NCBI RefSeq assembly: GCF_036199905.1
Contig: NZ_CP108109.1
Span: forward strand, 5,889,501-5,953,500
DNA from: Streptomyces sp. NBC_00223
GTDB taxonomy: Bacteria; Actinomycetota; Actinomycetes; Streptomycetales; Streptomycetaceae
Direction of reading: 5' to 3'
DNA: 64,000 nt
Made by a program: the position numbers and the translations under genes
The notes under the pieces: generated by a model
Databases searched by the model: none
The model's input: the letters and a program-made list of their open reading frames with translations, nothing else
Told to the model about the DNA's origin: nothing
Shown: positions 8,592-17,169 of the stretch, piece by piece
How positions within the stretch are numbered: the first letter of the stretch is position 1
How the letters are laid out: every line of letters starts with the position of its first letter

Positions 8592-11500
8592 ATGCGTGAG
8601 ATCCCAAGACCTTTAGGCGACATGAGGCTCGTCCCGCGTCTGGCCGTGGCTCTGGTCGCCGTGCTCGGCATGGTGGGGATGTCCGCCGCGTCGGCCGGCG
8701 CCGCGTCACACACCGCGGCCGCTCCAGCGGCGTCGGCCGCGAGCGCGGGGGCGGGCGCCGACACTCCGTTCACCACCTACGAGGCCGAGGCGGGAACCCT
8801 GGGCGGGGGCGCCGGCACGGTCGCGCTGACCTCGGCGCCGACGACTCAGTACTCCAGCGCCGCACTTGAGGCGTCCGGGCACGCGTACGTCCATCTCGGC
8901 GCCACCGGCCAGTCGGTGCAGTGGACGAACAACACCGGCCAGCCGATCAGCTTCGTCAACGTCCGTGCCAGCATCCCGGACTCCTCGGCGGGCGGCGGCA
9001 TCACCGGCACGCTCGACCTGTACGTCAACGGCACCTTCCGGCAGGCGCTGAACCTCAACTCCAAGCAGACGTGGGTGTACGAGGGCAGCAACAACTACAA
9101 CAACAGCGACGACCAGATCCCGTCGGACGGCTCCCCGCGCGTGTTCTTCGACGAGGCGCACACCTTCGTCACCGGCACGCCCATCGCCCCCGGCAGCACC
9201 TTCTCCCTGCAGAAGGACTCCTCGAACGGCGCGTCGTTCTACGACGTGGACGCCATCGACGTGGAGAACCCGCCGGCGCCGATCGCCCAGCCCGCCAACT
9301 CGATCTCCATCACCAGCTGCGGCGCGGTGTCGGACGGCAACCCGACCAACGGGTCCGCCGACAGCCAGTCGGTGGACAGCGGCCCCGCCATCCAGAACTG
9401 CATCAACCAGGCGCAGTCCCAGGGCAAGATCCTCTGGATCCCCCAGGGCACCTTCTATGTGAAGGGCACCGCGGGCCTCCAGGCCCGGGGCATCACCATC
9501 GCCGGGGCCGGCCTCTGGTACACCACGGTCTACCGCGATGTGCCGGTGCCCAACAACACCCCGCTGGCCGCGCTGTTCTCCCTGACCTCGTGCACCGTGC
9601 GGAACTTCCACATCGACGCCAACGCCGTCAGCCGCAGCACCATCGGCGGCGACGGCGGCGCCATGGACACCACCGGCACCAACTGGTCGGCCGACGGCAT
9701 CTGGACCCAGCACACGATGTCCGGCTTCTGGGCCTCGGGCACCGGCGGCAAGGTGCAGAACAGCCGCCTGACCTCGATCTGGGCCGACGGGATCAACCTG
9801 AACAACGTGTCGCTCGACTCGAACACCGGAAACAACCTGACCGCCACCAACAACTTCGTGCGCGGCACCGGTGACGACGCGATGGCCATCAACTCGGTCA
9901 ACTACAACACCAACGGCAGCAGCACGACCTACTACAACGCGATGACCAACATCACGATGACCAACAACACCACGATCGCGCCGTGGGGAGGCAAGGGCAT
10001 CGGAATCTACGGCGGCAGCGGCCACCTGGTCAGCGGCAACTACATCAGCGACACCGCGCGGTACATCGGCCTGGGCGCCGGCCGCTTCGGCGTCAACGGC
10101 AGTGATCTGCTGTCGGCGACGCTGTCCGGCAATGTCGTCGTCAGGTCGGGCGGCAACGGCTACAGCCAGGGCCAGCCCGCGCTCCAGATCGGCAACGGCG
10201 GTGACGGCCAGAACACCGGGGTCGTCGACCACGTCACCGTGACCGGCAACACCGTGACCGACTCCCTCTACGACGCGGTCGGCTTCTCCACCTCGACCAA
10301 CACCCTGCTCCAGAACAACACGATCACCACCCCGGGCCGTAACGGCGTCGTGATCGCGCCGCCGTTCTACCCGGCGCCCACGGGGTCGGCGAACATCACC
10401 GGCAACACCCTGTCCGGGCTCAAGGCCGGCGCCACCGCCTTCGCCAACAACTCCAGCGGCTTCACCGCGACGTTGAGCGGCAACAGCTGGCAGGGCGGCC
10501 CGGCCCCGGTCGAGGCGCCCTTCGGCGGCACCCCGGCCGCGGTGCCCGGCACCGTACAGGCGGAGAACTACGACACCGGCGGCCAGAGCGTCGCGTACAA
10601 CGTCAACTCGGTCAACGGCAACGGCACCGCCTACCGCTCCGACGGCGTCGACCTGGAGGCCACCTCCGACACCGGCGGCGGCTACAACCTCGGCTGGACC
10701 AGCGGCGGGCAGTGGTTCCGTTACACGGTGAACGTCGCCACGGCCGGTACGTACACCGTCGGCCTGAGGGTCGCGGCTCCCGCCGCGGTGACCGGCGCGC
10801 TGCACCTGTCCAACGCGTCCGGGACCGACCTCAGCGGAGCGGTCGCCATCCCCGCCACCGGCGACTGGCAGACCTGGTCGACGGTCACCGCCCGCGTCAC
10901 ACTCCCGGCCGGCCGGCAGGTCCTCACACTCAACCAGGACAACGGCAACTGGAACCTCAACCACCTCACCTTCACGGCAGCGGGCACCGGCACCCCGGCG
11001 GCGGCCCTCGCGGCCTCGCCGGCCTCGCTGACCTTCGCCGCCCGGACGGTGAACACCACCAGCCCCGCGCAGAGCGTCACGGTGACCAACTCCGGTACGG
11101 CCGCCGCCTCGGTCACCTCCCTCGTGGCCGGCGGCGACTTCGCGCAGACCAACACCTGCGGTACGTCCATCGCCGCCGGGGCCACCTGCACGATCGCCGT
11201 CACCTTCACACCGACCGCGGCCGGCACCCGTACCGGCAGCGTCACCGTCACCAGCAACGCGTCCAACAGCCCCACCACCGTGGCTCTGTCCGGCACCGGC
11301 ACCGGCGCCACCCCGAGCACCGACCTCGCGGCCGGCAAGGGCACCGGAGAATCCAGCCACACGCAGACGTACGGCTCGTCGAACGTGACGGACGGCAACC
11401 AGTCCACCTACTGGGAGAGCGCCAACAACGCCTTCCCGCAGTGGGTCCAGGTGGACCTCGGCTCCGCGCAGAGCGCGTCCCGCGTCGTCCTGCGGCTGCC

Positions 11501-11729
11501 CGCCGACTGGGGTTCCCGCACCCAGACGCTGTCCCTGCAAGGGAGCACCGACGGCTCCACGTTCACGACGGTGAAGGCGTCGGCGGCCTACAGCTTCGAC
11601 CCGGCGAGCAACAACACCGTCACGATCACCTTCCCCGCCACCACTCAGCGCTGGTTCCGGGTGAACGTCACGGGCAACTCGGGCTGGCCGGCGGGCCAGA
11701 TCTCGGACTTCCAGGTCTGGAACTCCTGA
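8592..11729 (+). CDS. Secreted multidomain GH87-like alpha-1,3-glucanase/mycodextranase
   Basis: This 1045-residue secreted protein has a signal peptide (about residues 1-37). An N-terminal carbohydrate-binding domain begins TTYEAEAGTLGG. A right-handed beta-helix follows (about 230-640) with the acidic motifs SIWADGIN (D399) and RGTGDDAMAIN (D428, D429), which fit GH87. Then come a CBM6-like domain starting VPGTVQAENYDTGG (about 650-795), a choice-of-anchor-D/ASH-type Ig domain (about 805-905) and a C-terminal F5/8 type C (CBM32) domain. The ATG at 8592 has AAGGAG 6 bases upstream. Likely substrates are alpha-1,3-glucan or mixed alpha-glucans of fungal walls; GH49 or another beta-helix family is the main alternative. 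A strong terminator follows. Confidence 0.8.
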   Translation: MREIPRPLGDMRLVPRLAVALVAVLGMVGMSAASAGAASHTAAAPAASAASAGAGADTPFTTYEAEAGTLGGGAGTVALTSAPTTQYSSAALEASGHAYVHLGATGQSVQWTNNTGQPISFVNVRASIPDSSAGGGITGTLDLYVNGTFRQALNLNSKQTWVYEGSNNYNNSDDQIPSDGSPRVFFDEAHTFVTGTPIAPGSTFSLQKDSSNGASFYDVDAIDVENPPAPIAQPANSISITSCGAVSDGNPTNGSADSQSVDSGPAIQNCINQAQSQGKILWIPQGTFYVKGTAGLQARGITIAGAGLWYTTVYRDVPVPNNTPLAALFSLTSCTVRNFHIDANAVSRSTIGGDGGAMDTTGTNWSADGIWTQHTMSGFWASGTGGKVQNSRLTSIWADGINLNNVSLDSNTGNNLTATNNFVRGTGDDAMAINSVNYNTNGSSTTYYNAMTNITMTNNTTIAPWGGKGIGIYGGSGHLVSGNYISDTARYIGLGAGRFGVNGSDLLSATLSGNVVVRSGGNGYSQGQPALQIGNGGDGQNTGVVDHVTVTGNTVTDSLYDAVGFSTSTNTLLQNNTITTPGRNGVVIAPPFYPAPTGSANITGNTLSGLKAGATAFANNSSGFTATLSGNSWQGGPAPVEAPFGGTPAAVPGTVQAENYDTGGQSVAYNVNSVNGNGTAYRSDGVDLEATSDTGGGYNLGWTSGGQWFRYTVNVATAGTYTVGLRVAAPAAVTGALHLSNASGTDLSGAVAIPATGDWQTWSTVTARVTLPAGRQVLTLNQDNGNWNLNHLTFTAAGTGTPAAALAASPASLTFAARTVNTTSPAQSVTVTNSGTAAASVTSLVAGGDFAQTNTCGTSIAAGATCTIAVTFTPTAAGTRTGSVTVTSNASNSPTTVALSGTGTGATPSTDLAAGKGTGESSHTQTYGSSNVTDGNQSTYWESANNAFPQWVQVDLGSAQSASRVVLRLPADWGSRTQTLSLQGSTDGSTFTTVKASAAYSFDPASNNTVTITFPATTQRWFRVNVTGNSGWPAGQISDFQVWNS

Positions 11730-11777
11730 CCCGACCCCGTACGACCCGGGCGACCTGTCCGACCCGACCCCGTCCGA

Positions 11778-11830
11778 CCCCCGTGGCCCCGCCGGCGTGC
11801 TCCACACGCCGGCGGGGCCACGGGGGTTTT
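11778..11830 (+). terminator. Rho-independent terminator after the glucanase gene
   Basis: A perfect 22-bp stem (11778-11799 with 11805-11826) closes a 5-base loop and is followed by TTTT. It lies 48 bases after the stop codon. Confidence 0.9.
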
Positions 11831-12158
11831 GTTCGTGGTCTTCCCCGACGTGTCTTCCGCGGCAGACCCGGGAAGAGCGGAGTCGGTGAGAATGGCGTAC
11901 TGGATTCCGTGGTCGTCAATGCGCCGAATAATGGCTCGATTGTTTTGCCGGGGCCGGCGGATTTCCGCAGTGGTCCGGGGAATTTCTTGCGCCCGATTCC
12001 AGGTGGTGTGTTGATTCACTTCATGGGTCGTCGGCGAATCGCACGCAGAGTCGACCGGAACTCGCGTGACCGCGGAGCCGCGAACAGCGGGAACTGGCAC
12101 GTTGATTCCATGATAGAGTCGGGTTGAATTCATGGGACGCCGAAAAAAGGGGAATGGC
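11831..12158. promoter_or_regulatory. AT-richer spacer with a probable promoter
   Basis: The DNA is noticeably lower in GC than its neighbours. A -10-like TAGAGT lies near 12114-12119, which would start transcription around 12126. No gene is visible in it. Confidence 0.4.
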
Positions 12159-12758
12159 GTGAATACCGAGAAGGTTACGGCTCGACGTCTTACGGCCGGT
12201 GAGGTCGCGGAGTTGGGCCTCCAGGACGGAATCTTCGTCTCGGCGGAGACGGCCGGTCTTCCTCTCGACTGCTACGCTCCGGCTTTTCTTGTGAAGCCGG
12301 GTAAGGATTTCGAGGGAGGGTCCTTCACCGCAAGGACAATCTTCGGCGACGAGATCAGTGTTCTCCCGGACAGCACCGAAGAGTCCGGGGTCTGGGTCAC
12401 CGACAAGGCAGGAGAAACAATCGAAGTTCTCCGGAGTGCCGGTGTCCTCCTGAACCTCGCCCTGTTCGTTCCCGAGGGGAACAAGGATTCTCTGGAGTCG
12501 CTTTACTCCGCCGCGCGGGACGCGTTCGGTGCGGGGATCGTTCAGCGCTGGAACGAGGAAGTCGTCGCGGTGCCGGACGTCAAGGTCGACCTGTTCGAGG
12601 AGCCGATCCGAGGACGGAAAGGCACCGGCAGCCAGAACCGCGACCGCCGCGCCCTGGACATCCACCCGACCCGGGTGCGGTTCATGGAGCCCAGCGACGG
12701 CTGGAAGTTCGTTGTCGAACCGCACAAGGAGGTCATCGATGACACACCGACGATCTGA
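12159..12758 (+). CDS. Hypothetical protein, no recognised family
   Basis: I do not recognise this 199-residue, probably cytosolic protein. It is acidic to neutral, lacks signal and membrane segments, and ends in a charged tail (GRKGTGSQNRDRR, then HKEVIDDTPTI). The GTG at 12159 is favoured because AAGGGG lies 6 bases upstream; an ATG at 12132 is in frame but would leave almost no leader after the candidate -10. It stands alone between two strong terminators in lower-GC DNA, suggesting recent acquisition. Codon use in the middle is typically actinobacterial, so it is probably real. Confidence 0.65.
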   Translation: MNTEKVTARRLTAGEVAELGLQDGIFVSAETAGLPLDCYAPAFLVKPGKDFEGGSFTARTIFGDEISVLPDSTEESGVWVTDKAGETIEVLRSAGVLLNLALFVPEGNKDSLESLYSAARDAFGAGIVQRWNEEVVAVPDVKVDLFEEPIRGRKGTGSQNRDRRALDIHPTRVRFMEPSDGWKFVVEPHKEVIDDTPTI

Positions 12759-12788
12759 CCTGATGGCGGCCTAGCGGCCGGCTCGACC

Positions 12789-12822
12789 AAACGCTCGGCC
12801 GGGGTCTCCCGGCCGAGCGTTT
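12789..12822. terminator. Bidirectional terminator between convergent units
   Basis: A perfect 15-bp stem (12789-12803 with 12808-12822) closes a 4-base loop and is flanked by AAA and TTT. It separates the plus-strand unknown gene from the minus-strand ABC operon. Confidence 0.85.
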
Positions 12823-12949
12823 GCTCGCACGGCAGTCGACCGGCGCGTGATGACCGTTACCGCTCTGCCGCGCACATGACTTCCGGTACCGCTGCCGCCG
12901 AACGGCCGCCCGGTGCCCGGCGGTCGCGGACAGGGCCGGCCGGGAGGCT

Positions 12950-13729
12950 TCAGAGCACCTTCGACAGGAAGGCCCGTGTGCGTTCGTGGGCGGCGCCGGT
13001 CGGGGTGAGCCGCGCGGAGGGGCCGGTCTCCACCACCCGGCCGTTCTCCATGAACACGAACCGGTCGCACACCTCACGCGCGAAGCCGATCTCGTGCGTG
13101 ACGATCAGCATCGTCATCCCGGTACTGGCCAGTGACCGGATCACGTCCAGCACTCCGGCGACGAGCTCGGGGTCCAGCGCCGAGGTCGGTTCGTCGAAGA
13201 GGAGGACCTTGGGGTCCATGGCCAGCGCACGCGCGATGGCCACCCGCTGCTGCTGGCCGCCGGACAACTCGGCGGGGTACGAGTCCGCCTTCTCCTGGAG
13301 CCCGACCAGGGCCAGCAGTTCCCGCGCCCGCCGGGTGGCCTCGGCCTTGCTCCGGCCCAGTACGCCGACCGGTGCCTCGATGATGTTCTGGAGGATGGTC
13401 AGGTGGGAGAAGAGATTGAACCCCTGGAAGACCATGCCGATGTGTATGCGCTGCGCGGCCTCCAGGCGGTTCGGCAGTTCACGGACGGAGGTGCCGTGCG
13501 CCCGGTAGCCGAGGAGTTCGCCGTCGAGGAGGACGGCCCCCTCGTCCGCCCTCTCCAGCATGTTCAGACAGCGCAGGAACGAGCTCTTGCCCGCTCCCGA
13601 GGGGCCCAGCAGGCAGATGGTCTCGCCGCGCGCCACGTCCAGACTCACATGGTCCACGACCGTCTGGTCGCCGTACCGCTTGGTGATGTCCACCGCGCGC
13701 AGGATGGGGTCGGTGTCTGCGGAGGTCAC
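12950..13729 (-). CDS. Polar amino-acid ABC transporter ATPase (GlnQ/HisP type)
   Basis: This 259-residue ATPase has Walker A GPSGAGKSS, signature LSGGQQQRVAIARAL, Walker B VLLFDEPTSALD and the switch histidine in IVTHEIGFA. The GlnQ-type sequence NMLERADEG and MVFQGFNLF mark the polar amino-acid subfamily. Its start overlaps the permease stop by 4 bases. It is the last gene of a minus-strand set with the permease and binding protein. The presence of gamma-glutamyl/aldehyde-oxidising enzymes upstream suggests a glutamate-, GABA- or polyamine-related substrate. Confidence 0.92.
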   Translation of the reverse strand: MTSADTDPILRAVDITKRYGDQTVVDHVSLDVARGETICLLGPSGAGKSSFLRCLNMLERADEGAVLLDGELLGYRAHGTSVRELPNRLEAAQRIHIGMVFQGFNLFSHLTILQNIIEAPVGVLGRSKAEATRRARELLALVGLQEKADSYPAELSGGQQQRVAIARALAMDPKVLLFDEPTSALDPELVAGVLDVIRSLASTGMTMLIVTHEIGFAREVCDRFVFMENGRVVETGPSARLTPTGAAHERTRAFLSKVL

Positions 13730-14700
13730 GGCTGATCCACCTCGATTGCCTTGGGCTGGGCCCCGGACCGGCCGGGGGTGTTGCGCAGGGTCCGCTCCAG
13801 CAGCGTCTGGCCCACCGACATCACCGAGACGATGATCATGTACCAGAGACTCGCGACGATGAGCAGCGGGATGACCTGGAAGTTGCTGTTGTAGATCTGC
13901 TGGACGGAGTAGAGCAGGTCAGGCACGGAGATGAAGGCCACCAGGGAGGTGGACTTCAGCAGGTTGATCGACTCGTTGGCGATCGGCGGCACCGCCATCC
14001 GCAGGGCCTGCGGGAAGACGATCCGCCGCAAGGTGCGGATGTTCGACATTCCCAGGGCCGTCGCCGCTTCCCGCTGCCCGTTCGGTACGGACAGGATCGC
14101 CGCCCGCAGCACCTCGGAGGTGTAGGCCGCCTGCTGGAGCCCGAAGGCGATGATGGCCGCGGTGACCGGCTGCACCAGGTTCTTGGTGTCGACGTCGAAG
14201 AACTGCGGTCCGAACGGGACGCCGAGCCCCAGCGCGGGGTAGATCAGCGAGAAGTTGTAGACCAGGATGAGCAGGACCAGCAGCGGCATGGAGCGGAAGA
14301 ACCACACGTAGGCGCCTGCCGCCCCGCGGAGCACGGAGTTGGCGGAGAGCCGCATGTTGGCGAGGACCGCGCCGAGGACGACGGCGATGGCGATGGAGAC
14401 GACGGTGATGATCACCGTCCGCTCCAGCCCCTCCATGATCGAGTGGTCGAAGAAGTAGTCGCCGACGGTGCCCCAGGCCAGGTTCTTGTTGCGTGCCAGG
14501 CCCTGGAGCCAGAACGCGCACACGAGGACGACCACGACCGCGGCGACCTTGCGCACGTAATGGGGATGCGGGGAGCGGTGCATCCCGGCGAAGGGGTGCG
14601 GGGGGAGCCCGGCGGCTCCCCCCGCTACGGGTTCGGCCGCGGGCGGCACGTTGTTCCCGGGGAGCGCTGTCCCCTGGGGAGATTTGCTGGTGTCGGCCAT
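13726..14700 (-). CDS. Polar amino-acid ABC transporter permease (HisM/GlnP type)
   Basis: This 324-residue permease has a cytoplasmic N-terminal extension of about 55 residues before the first helix (KVAAVVVVLVCAFWLQGLA). The conserved loop reads EAATALGMSNIRTLRRIVFP, the His/Glu/Gln/Arg-opine family signature. Only one permease is encoded, so it probably works as a homodimer. It ends overlapping the ATPase start and begins 10 bases after the binding-protein stop. Confidence 0.92.
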   Translation of the reverse strand: MADTSKSPQGTALPGNNVPPAAEPVAGGAAGLPPHPFAGMHRSPHPHYVRKVAAVVVVLVCAFWLQGLARNKNLAWGTVGDYFFDHSIMEGLERTVIITVVSIAIAVVLGAVLANMRLSANSVLRGAAGAYVWFFRSMPLLVLLILVYNFSLIYPALGLGVPFGPQFFDVDTKNLVQPVTAAIIAFGLQQAAYTSEVLRAAILSVPNGQREAATALGMSNIRTLRRIVFPQALRMAVPPIANESINLLKSTSLVAFISVPDLLYSVQQIYNSNFQVIPLLIVASLWYMIIVSVMSVGQTLLERTLRNTPGRSGAQPKAIEVDQP

Positions 14701-14710
14701 GGCCGGATCC

Positions 14711-15619
14711 TCAGTGGGTCGGGTTCGGGGTGGGGTTGACGAGCGCCTTGGTCACGCCGGCCTTCTCGACGCCGTAGCGCTCCAGGATCTTCTGGTACGA
14801 GCCGTCCTTGATCAGCGCGTCGAGGCCGTCGGCCACCGCCTGGGCCATCCCGTTGCCCTTCTTGGTGGCCACGCCGATGTAGACCGACAGATAGCGGGGG
14901 CCGCCGAGGGTGAAGACGTCCCCGGACTGCTTGGCCACGTAGCCGAGGTTGGTGACGGTCGCGGTCGTGGCGTCCACCTGCTTGCTGCGCACCGCCAGGG
15001 TGGCGGCGCCCTGGTCGGCGAACGTCTTGACGTCGACGGCCGGCTTGCCGGCCTTGACGCAGTCGGCGGACTGCTGCTTCAGGACCGGGACGGAACTGGA
15101 GGCGGCGACCATGGAGATCTTCTTGCCGCAGAGAGCGTCCATCGAGGTGCCGAGCGCCGGGCTGTCCTTGAGCGACAGGAACTCGTAGTGGTCTTCCAGG
15201 AAGGCGACCTGGTCGAAGGCCTTCTCGCGCTCGGCGGTGACGTCCGCGCCGAAGACGCCGAAGTACGTTCCGCGGTTCACGCCCAGAAGCGCGTTCTCGA
15301 AGGAGTCCTTACGCTGCTTGACCGTCTTGCCGAACGGTCCGCTGAGCGCGTCGGCCAGGTCCACGTCCACGCCGACCGGCTTGCCCGACTCCAGCATCGC
15401 GTAGGGCGGGTACCCGATGACCATGGGCGCGACCAGGTCGCCCTTGGCGCTGTCCGGGGGAAGCTGCACGCCGGCCGCGGAAGCGCTGCTGCTGGCGGAG
15501 TCCTTCGGCGTGGCGCCGCTGGTGTCGGCGGAGGAGCCGGAGGAGCCGGAACAGGCGGTCAGGACGCCGGCGGCGACCACCGCGGCGGTGCCGGCGAGGA
15601 TGCTTTTTCTGATCTTCAT
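14711..15619 (-). CDS. Amino-acid ABC transporter substrate-binding lipoprotein
   Basis: This 302-residue family-3 type binding protein starts MKIRKSILAGTAAVVAAGVL followed by the lipobox LTAC. The mature region contains the usual landmarks IGYPPYAMLESGKPVGVDVD and YLSVYIGVATKKGNG. I chose the ATG at 15619 because it gives a correct lipoprotein signal; reading further upstream gives low-complexity non-homologous sequence. No strong Shine-Dalgarno precedes it. It probably feeds the permease/ATPase pair just downstream. Confidence 0.9.
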   Translation of the reverse strand: MKIRKSILAGTAAVVAAGVLTACSGSSGSSADTSGATPKDSASSSASAAGVQLPPDSAKGDLVAPMVIGYPPYAMLESGKPVGVDVDLADALSGPFGKTVKQRKDSFENALLGVNRGTYFGVFGADVTAEREKAFDQVAFLEDHYEFLSLKDSPALGTSMDALCGKKISMVAASSSVPVLKQQSADCVKAGKPAVDVKTFADQGAATLAVRSKQVDATTATVTNLGYVAKQSGDVFTLGGPRYLSVYIGVATKKGNGMAQAVADGLDALIKDGSYQKILERYGVEKAGVTKALVNPTPNPTH

Positions 15620-15741
15620 GATGGGGCGCCGTACTTTCTCGCAGATGGGTGGCTCCCGGTGCGGCACCGGAGACACACATGGCAGGTCTGTTTCAGGGGA
15701 ATCCAGGGGGATTCGGGGTGATTCGGGAGGAGGTGAATCGG

Positions 15742-16218
15742 CTATTCGACGCGCCCGATGGTCAGCGACCGCACGCCGCTGACCCGGGTCTCGGCGCAGG
15801 CGGCGGCGAACTCGGCCAGCCCCTCCGTGATCGAGGCGAAGATGGTGCACGGCGTCCAGCCCAGCGGCCCGAACACGCGGCCGCCCTTCCCGTAGAAGAC
15901 GCCGACCTCCCACAGTTCGAAGTTCAGCCCGGACATCTGACCGGGTTCCTGGAAGAACCAGATGAGGTCGCCGGCGCCGGGGATCACCTGCTGGTTCTCC
16001 GCGGGCAGGGCCCGGGGGTCGAAGGTGTGCGCCTGCTCGGGGAGGCCGAACATGATCTCCGGCCCGGCGTACATGGCGTGCATGACCTTCTCGGTGACGG
16101 GCTCCGCGAGGGCGTCCCAGATGGCCGCGCAGGTGGCGGGGGCGTCATCCGTGGCGAGGGTGGCGACGGCGCGGGTGCCGTCGTCGAACTGGAGGTAGAT
16201 CCGGCGGTCGGTGCTCAT
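15742..16218 (-). CDS. DUF3830 (cyclophilin-like fold) protein
   Basis: This 158-residue protein matches DUF3830 in its opening RRIYLQFDDGTRAVATL, the central AMYAGPEIMFGLPEQ and the late GDLIWFFQEP and YGKGGRVFGPLGW segments. DUF3830 proteins have a cyclophilin-like beta-barrel and occur beside amidohydrolase and transport genes; their function is not established. The ATG at 16218 has GGAG 6 bases upstream. It lies between a gamma-glutamyl hydrolase and an amino-acid importer, so a role in binding or processing the imported compound is plausible but unproven. Confidence 0.8.
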   Translation of the reverse strand: MSTDRRIYLQFDDGTRAVATLATDDAPATCAAIWDALAEPVTEKVMHAMYAGPEIMFGLPEQAHTFDPRALPAENQQVIPGAGDLIWFFQEPGQMSGLNFELWEVGVFYGKGGRVFGPLGWTPCTIFASITEGLAEFAAACAETRVSGVRSLTIGRVE

Positions 16219-16269
16219 GGGTTTCTCCGGGGGCGATGGCCGTCCCCACATACGGGACGGCATACAACA

Positions 16270-16285
16270 GCGAACGATAGTTCGC
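16270..16285. promoter_or_regulatory. Short palindrome upstream of the DUF3830/ABC unit
   Basis: GCGAACGATAGTTCGC is a perfect 6-bp inverted repeat with a 4-base centre. It sits 52 bases before the DUF3830 start in the 162-bp gap after the hydrolase gene. The minus-strand reading contains TATCGT, a possible -10, so this could be an internal promoter with an operator. Confidence 0.4.
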
Positions 16286-16380
16286 CATATTTCGGACAGG
16301 AACAGATTGTGAGGAGGTTCATGGTGTGCGAGGAATGGCGGGGTATGAGCGGGCTGGAGGTCCGTCGGCGGCCGTGGTCG

Positions 16381-17169
16381 TCAGGCGGCGGATCGGGGTG
16401 GAACGGCGGCGTACCGGCGGGCCGCGGTCACGAAGTCCTCGAACAGGATGTCGGCGTGGTGCCGTTCGCCGGGGGCCGCCATCTTTTCCGGGTGCCACTG
16501 GACCCCCCGGAAGTACCAGTCCGGCGTACGGCTCTCCGCCGCCTCGATCACACCGTCGGCGGCCCAGGCGACAGGACGCAGCTCGACGGCCACCCGGTCG
16601 AGGGCCTGGTGGTGGATGGAATTGACCCGCGCGGGTTCGGGCAGGCAGTCACGGAGCCAGGCCGCGTCGGTCAGCACCTCGTGCCGCAGGTCCCGCAGGG
16701 CCTCGGGGCCGTGCACGGCCGGATGGGCCGCGGTGACCGGAAGGTCCTCCCGGAGGGTGCCGCCCAGGGCCACATTGGCGATCTGCAACCCTCGGCAGAT
16801 GCCCAGGACGGGCATCTTCCGGCGTAGCGCGCCGCGGACCAGGGCCGTCTCCGTCGCGTCCCGCCCGGGGTCGTGCTCGCCGGCCGCGCCTGCGGCGCCG
16901 TAGCTCGCGGGATGGACGTCGCCGCCGCCGGACAGCAGGACCCCGGCCACCGTGTCCAGGACCACCTCGGTCTCCTCGGCGGTGAGGGTGGGGGTCAGCA
17001 CCGGGACACCGCCGGCCGCGCTGACGGCGTGCGCGTACTCGGTACCGAGGGTGTAGAGGTCGGTGCCGGCACCCAGGTAGGTGTCCAGCGGTCGGCGCCA
17101 GCTCGTGACGGCGATCAGGACCGGAGGAACCGTAGGAACCGAAGGAACGTGAGAAAGGGGCCGGTTCAT
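16381..17169 (-). CDS. Gamma-glutamyl-gamma-aminobutyrate hydrolase family (peptidase C26)
   Basis: This 262-residue class-I glutamine-amidotransferase-like hydrolase has the nucleophile in VLGICRGLQIANVALGG and the His-Glu pair in GVQWHPEKM. Proteins of this family (PuuD and relatives) hydrolyse gamma-glutamylated amines such as gamma-Glu-GABA. Its start overlaps the aldehyde dehydrogenase stop by 4 bases, so the two are coupled, as in puu-type polyamine catabolism. No gamma-glutamyl ligase (PuuA/GlnA-like) or oxidase is present in the window. Confidence 0.88.
   Translation of the reverse strand: MNRPLSHVPSVPTVPPVLIAVTSWRRPLDTYLGAGTDLYTLGTEYAHAVSAAGGVPVLTPTLTAEETEVVLDTVAGVLLSGGGDVHPASYGAAGAAGEHDPGRDATETALVRGALRRKMPVLGICRGLQIANVALGGTLREDLPVTAAHPAVHGPEALRDLRHEVLTDAAWLRDCLPEPARVNSIHHQALDRVAVELRPVAWAADGVIEAAESRTPDWYFRGVQWHPEKMAAPGERHHADILFEDFVTAARRYAAVPPRSAA

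Noticed and set aside
8706..11807. Long antisense frame over the glucanase gene
   Set aside because: Gly/Arg/Val-rich with no family resemblance; the plus strand has a signal peptide, good start and recognisable domains.
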